In this document: piece by piece, positions 5,031 through 5,988 of the stretch
Numbering within the stretch: position 1 is the stretch's first letter
Layout: every line of letters begins with the position of its first letter
The notes under the pieces: model-generated
Database searches by the model: none
What the model saw: only the letters and a program-made list of their open reading frames with translations
What the model was told of the DNA's origin: nothing
Origin: an uncultured Lachnospiraceae bacterium
GTDB lineage: Bacteria; Bacillota; Clostridia; Lachnospirales; Lachnospiraceae
DNA length: 5,988 nt
Direction: 5' to 3'
Assembly: GCA_948438565.1 (NCBI GenBank)
Contig: CAOJLW010000137.1
Coordinates: 1 to 5,988, forward strand
Position numbers and translations under genes: made by a program

Positions 5031-5988
5031 AATCAAAATAGTAAAATTGCGTATTGTATTCCTACCTATAATCGTCCGGCAGTCGTTCAAGATATTTTAG
5101 AGAAGACGTTGGATATCTATCAAAAATATCAAATTGACGTCTATATATACGATTCCAGTGAAGGGGACGATATCAAAGATATTGTGACGAGTTTGAATTA
5201 CAGCGGTTACAGCAACCTCTATTACATACGATTGGCTTCCTCTATTTGCGTAGATGATAAGCTGCTTTTGATTTTTTCAGGTTATGGGCAGAAAAAGCAA
5301 TATGATTATATATGGCCCGCCAAAGACAGAGCTTATTTTTTAGAAGAAACGGTCCGTGCGGTCGTACAGACATCTCAAAATGGATACGACGCCATTTTTT
5401 TGGCGACAGGCATATATCCCTGGGAGATGAAAACACCCGTCACACAAGATAAAGTTTATGACAATCCAGCTCTTTTTTTTGATGATTGGGCATGGCTGGC
5501 CACGTCGTTAGAGACGACGCTGTTTCGTGTGGACACGCTGTTACAAGCGGTAGATATCAAGCAGTTTAAAGAACAGTATTTTATAAATGGAAGGAATGAT
5601 TTTGACCATCTTATGATTTTATTTATAGGATTGGCAAAACTGGTAACGCCGCTCGTTATGGTATTGAACGGAACTCATAGCCAGGTACAGGCATCGATGA
5701 TGGCGAGATCAACCTGGTTTAAGGAGGCTCTTAGGATTTGGGCATGGCATTGGCCGGCGGCAATCAAAGCGTTGCCGGATTGCTATAATCGCTATAAAAG
5801 TAAAGTAATCAAACAGGCGACGATGGTGCCTTGGCTTTTGGGAAGTCATAGCAATTTAATTCAATTGAAGCGGATGGGGGCGTTCACCTGGGAGACGTTC
5901 GAACCGTATCAGTCTGTTTGGAACGAGGTATCGGATATTACAGTCGAGGATGTGCGTTTGATTTTGGAAGAAAGGTATCAGGAATTAG
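5025..5988 (+). CDS. Second GT2-like glycosyltransferase, paralogue of the first (3' end outside window)
   Basis: Partial gene: the frame from ATG 5025 stays open for 321 codons, and the window ends one base into the next codon. The TAG in the last three bases is out of frame and is not its stop. The protein aligns from residue 1 to 321 with the first glycosyltransferase without a single gap, with about 180 identical positions (roughly 56%, counted by hand). Shared blocks are IAYCIPTYNRP (8-18), IYDSSEGDD (41-49), LLIFSGY followed by KQYDYIWPAKDRAYF (81-105), YDAIFLATG (121-129), TSLETT (160-165), DFDHL (192-196), PDCYNRYKSK (251-260) and LLGSHSNLI (271-279). It is a predicted cytoplasmic nucleotide-sugar-dependent transferase. 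Divergence concentrates at residues 51-66, 133-144 and 212-240, which could alter donor or acceptor choice. It begins 9 bp after the epimerase stop, so it likely belongs to the same operon. By analogy with the paralogue, about 135 residues are probably missing. Confidence 0.87.
   Translation, partial: MMNQNSKIAYCIPTYNRPAVVQDILEKTLDIYQKYQIDVYIYDSSEGDDIKDIVTSLNYSGYSNLYYIRLASSICVDDKLLLIFSGYGQKKQYDYIWPAKDRAYFLEETVRAVVQTSQNGYDAIFLATGIYPWEMKTPVTQDKVYDNPALFFDDWAWLATSLETTLFRVDTLLQAVDIKQFKEQYFINGRNDFDHLMILFIGLAKLVTPLVMVLNGTHSQVQASMMARSTWFKEALRIWAWHWPAAIKALPDCYNRYKSKVIKQATMVPWLLGSHSNLIQLKRMGAFTWETFEPYQSVWNEVSDITVEDVRLILEERYQEL

Noticed and set aside
5986..5988. TAG at the very end of the window as stop codon of the second glycosyltransferase
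   Set aside because: The frame from 5025 reads ...GAA TTA G at the edge, so this TAG is out of frame; the gene is truncated by the window.
1..5988. Mobile element, CRISPR array, tRNA/rRNA or phage signature
   Set aside because: No transposase, integrase, terminal inverted repeats, spaced direct repeats or RNA gene structure was seen; the only long similarity inside the window is the protein-level paralogy of the two glycosyltransferases.

Overview
The window suggests a motile, low-to-moderate GC, anaerobic Gram-positive bacterium, most likely a Lachnospiraceae/Clostridia member. The basis is the flagellin type (compact, N-terminus MAMIVQHNLQAMNSNRQLG), strong purine-rich ribosome binding sites, and a [4Fe-4S]-containing aldo/keto reductase of a kind common in anaerobes. 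The genus cannot be fixed from the sequence alone.

Layout, all on the + strand. (1) 27-845: a complete, short flagellin of 272 aa with a strong Shine-Dalgarno site, closed by a textbook intrinsic terminator (856-886). (2) 923-2299: a 458-aa protein with a family 2-like (GT-A) glycosyltransferase N-terminus and an extra C-terminal helical region. (3) 2367-3896: a 509-aa aldo/keto reductase with two four-cysteine iron-sulfur motifs, an altered catalytic tetrad (Gln where His is expected) and an unusual C-terminal alpha/beta domain. (4) 3909-5015: a 368-aa short-chain-type NAD-dependent nucleotide-sugar epimerase/dehydratase. (5) 5025 to the window edge: a second glycosyltransferase, cut off by the window. 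Over its 321 visible residues it aligns to gene 2 without a gap, with about 180 identities by hand count.

Genes 2-5 are closely spaced (67, 12 and 9 bp gaps) with no terminator between them, so they probably form one transcription unit. Two paralogous glycosyltransferases bracket two candidate sugar-nucleotide-modifying oxidoreductases directly downstream of flagellin. The simplest reading is a flagellin glycosylation locus: the epimerase and the reductase-like protein would make or tailor an unusual nucleotide sugar, and the two glycosyltransferases would add sugars to flagellin or extend its glycan. This function is inferred from context. The most unusual components are the fused reductase-like protein and the paralogous pair, which carries PAKDR where a classical DXD metal-binding motif would be expected. 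No RNA gene, CRISPR array, insertion sequence or gene-free stretch above 300 bp is present.
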